From Alkalinema sp. RU_4_3 (GTDB lineage: Bacteria > Cyanobacteriota > Cyanobacteriia > Leptolyngbyales > Leptolyngbyaceae): a stretch of 54,736 nucleotides of DNA. A program made the position numbers and the translations under genes. Below the pieces are notes generated by a model, which saw nothing but the letters and a program-made list of their open reading frames with translations, was not told the origin of the DNA and ran no database searches. Positions 54,610-54,736 of the stretch are shown here, one piece after another. The stretch covers positions 1 through 54,736 of the forward strand of contig JAAUSA010000007.1 in assembly GCA_012031975.1 (NCBI GenBank), given 5' to 3'. Position 1 is the first letter of the stretch. Every line of letters begins with the position of its first letter.

Positions 54610-54736
54610 GTCGGGTAAAGGAGAAGGTTTTAGATATAGCCTGCTCCCTCCCCTCAGAACCGTACGTACAACTTTCACTGTATACGGCTCAAGCAATCTC
54701 TAAGCCCCTTGGTGCAATTGTAGATGACAAACCATA
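54610..54736 (-). mobile_element. 3' end of a second group II intron (continues beyond the window)
   Basis: On the minus strand 54690-54657 reads a typical domain V (GAGCCGTATACAGTGAAAG, then TTGTACGTACGGTTC). A domain VI-like stem and an end TTTACCCGAC follow at 54610. Its sequence is unlike the domain V at 50014, so it is a different intron class. The maturase, if any, lies to the right. Confidence 0.8.

Overview
The window is cyanobacterial chromosome. It encodes photosystem II D2 (psbD), a CyanoQ-type PsbQ, cytochrome b6f subunit PetG, a cytochrome cM, a SomA/OprB-type SLH porin and three Uma2 proteins, and the HIP1 octamer GCGATCGC is scattered throughout. I cannot name the species; the moderately GC-rich core and gene set would fit a filamentous Leptolyngbya/Limnothrix-like lineage, but that is a guess.

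Left part (about 0.2-27 kb): a membrane EEP-family phosphodiesterase, a peptidoglycan-binding protein, a 1300-residue RTX protein with two glycerophosphodiesterase domains nested in a phytase-like domain, a secreted serine protease with a small secreted partner, an FAD monooxygenase, a MAPEG protein, a ribulokinase-like FGGY kinase, three Uma2 genes, homoserine dehydrogenase, a ChaN-like protein, PgsA, an exopolysaccharide sugar transferase, a Crp-family regulator, a histidine kinase, RemA, mnmE-hemC, a ThiO-like oxidase and PsbQ. Middle (27-45 kb): porin, a gene-free 0.9 kb leader, monocistronic psbD, the ruvX-DUF3727-mltG-yqeG cluster, moaC, tRNA-Arg, a TPR protein, a lipase, pyrE, murD, a CysA-type ATPase, petG, cytM, a lipid kinase, a GDT1-type transporter and a small GNAT toxin-antitoxin-like module.

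Right part (about 46-54.7 kb): this is the most unusual region. Lower-GC genes of unrelated function are separated by four uniform 86-87 nt attC-like sites (plus a longer fifth candidate), all in the same leftward orientation. It reads as an integron cassette array. The cassettes carry a secreted two-repeat protein, a Rieske oxygenase, a cupin with a TetR regulator, a cupin with a LysR regulator and a DUF3592-like membrane protein. A group II intron of the IIC-attC kind interrupts one attC exactly in its R'' core; removing it restores GTTAGCT. The 3' end of a second group II intron lies at the right edge. No integrase is visible, so the array is either a CALIN or its integrase lies beyond the right edge.

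A caution for the whole window: at least 17 single-base shifts, mostly losses in short homopolymers, break otherwise intact and often essential genes (hom, mnmE, hemC, murD, mltG, ruvX), and one apparently hits the tRNA. I read these as uncorrected sequencing or assembly indels, and I give the reconstructed gene limits.
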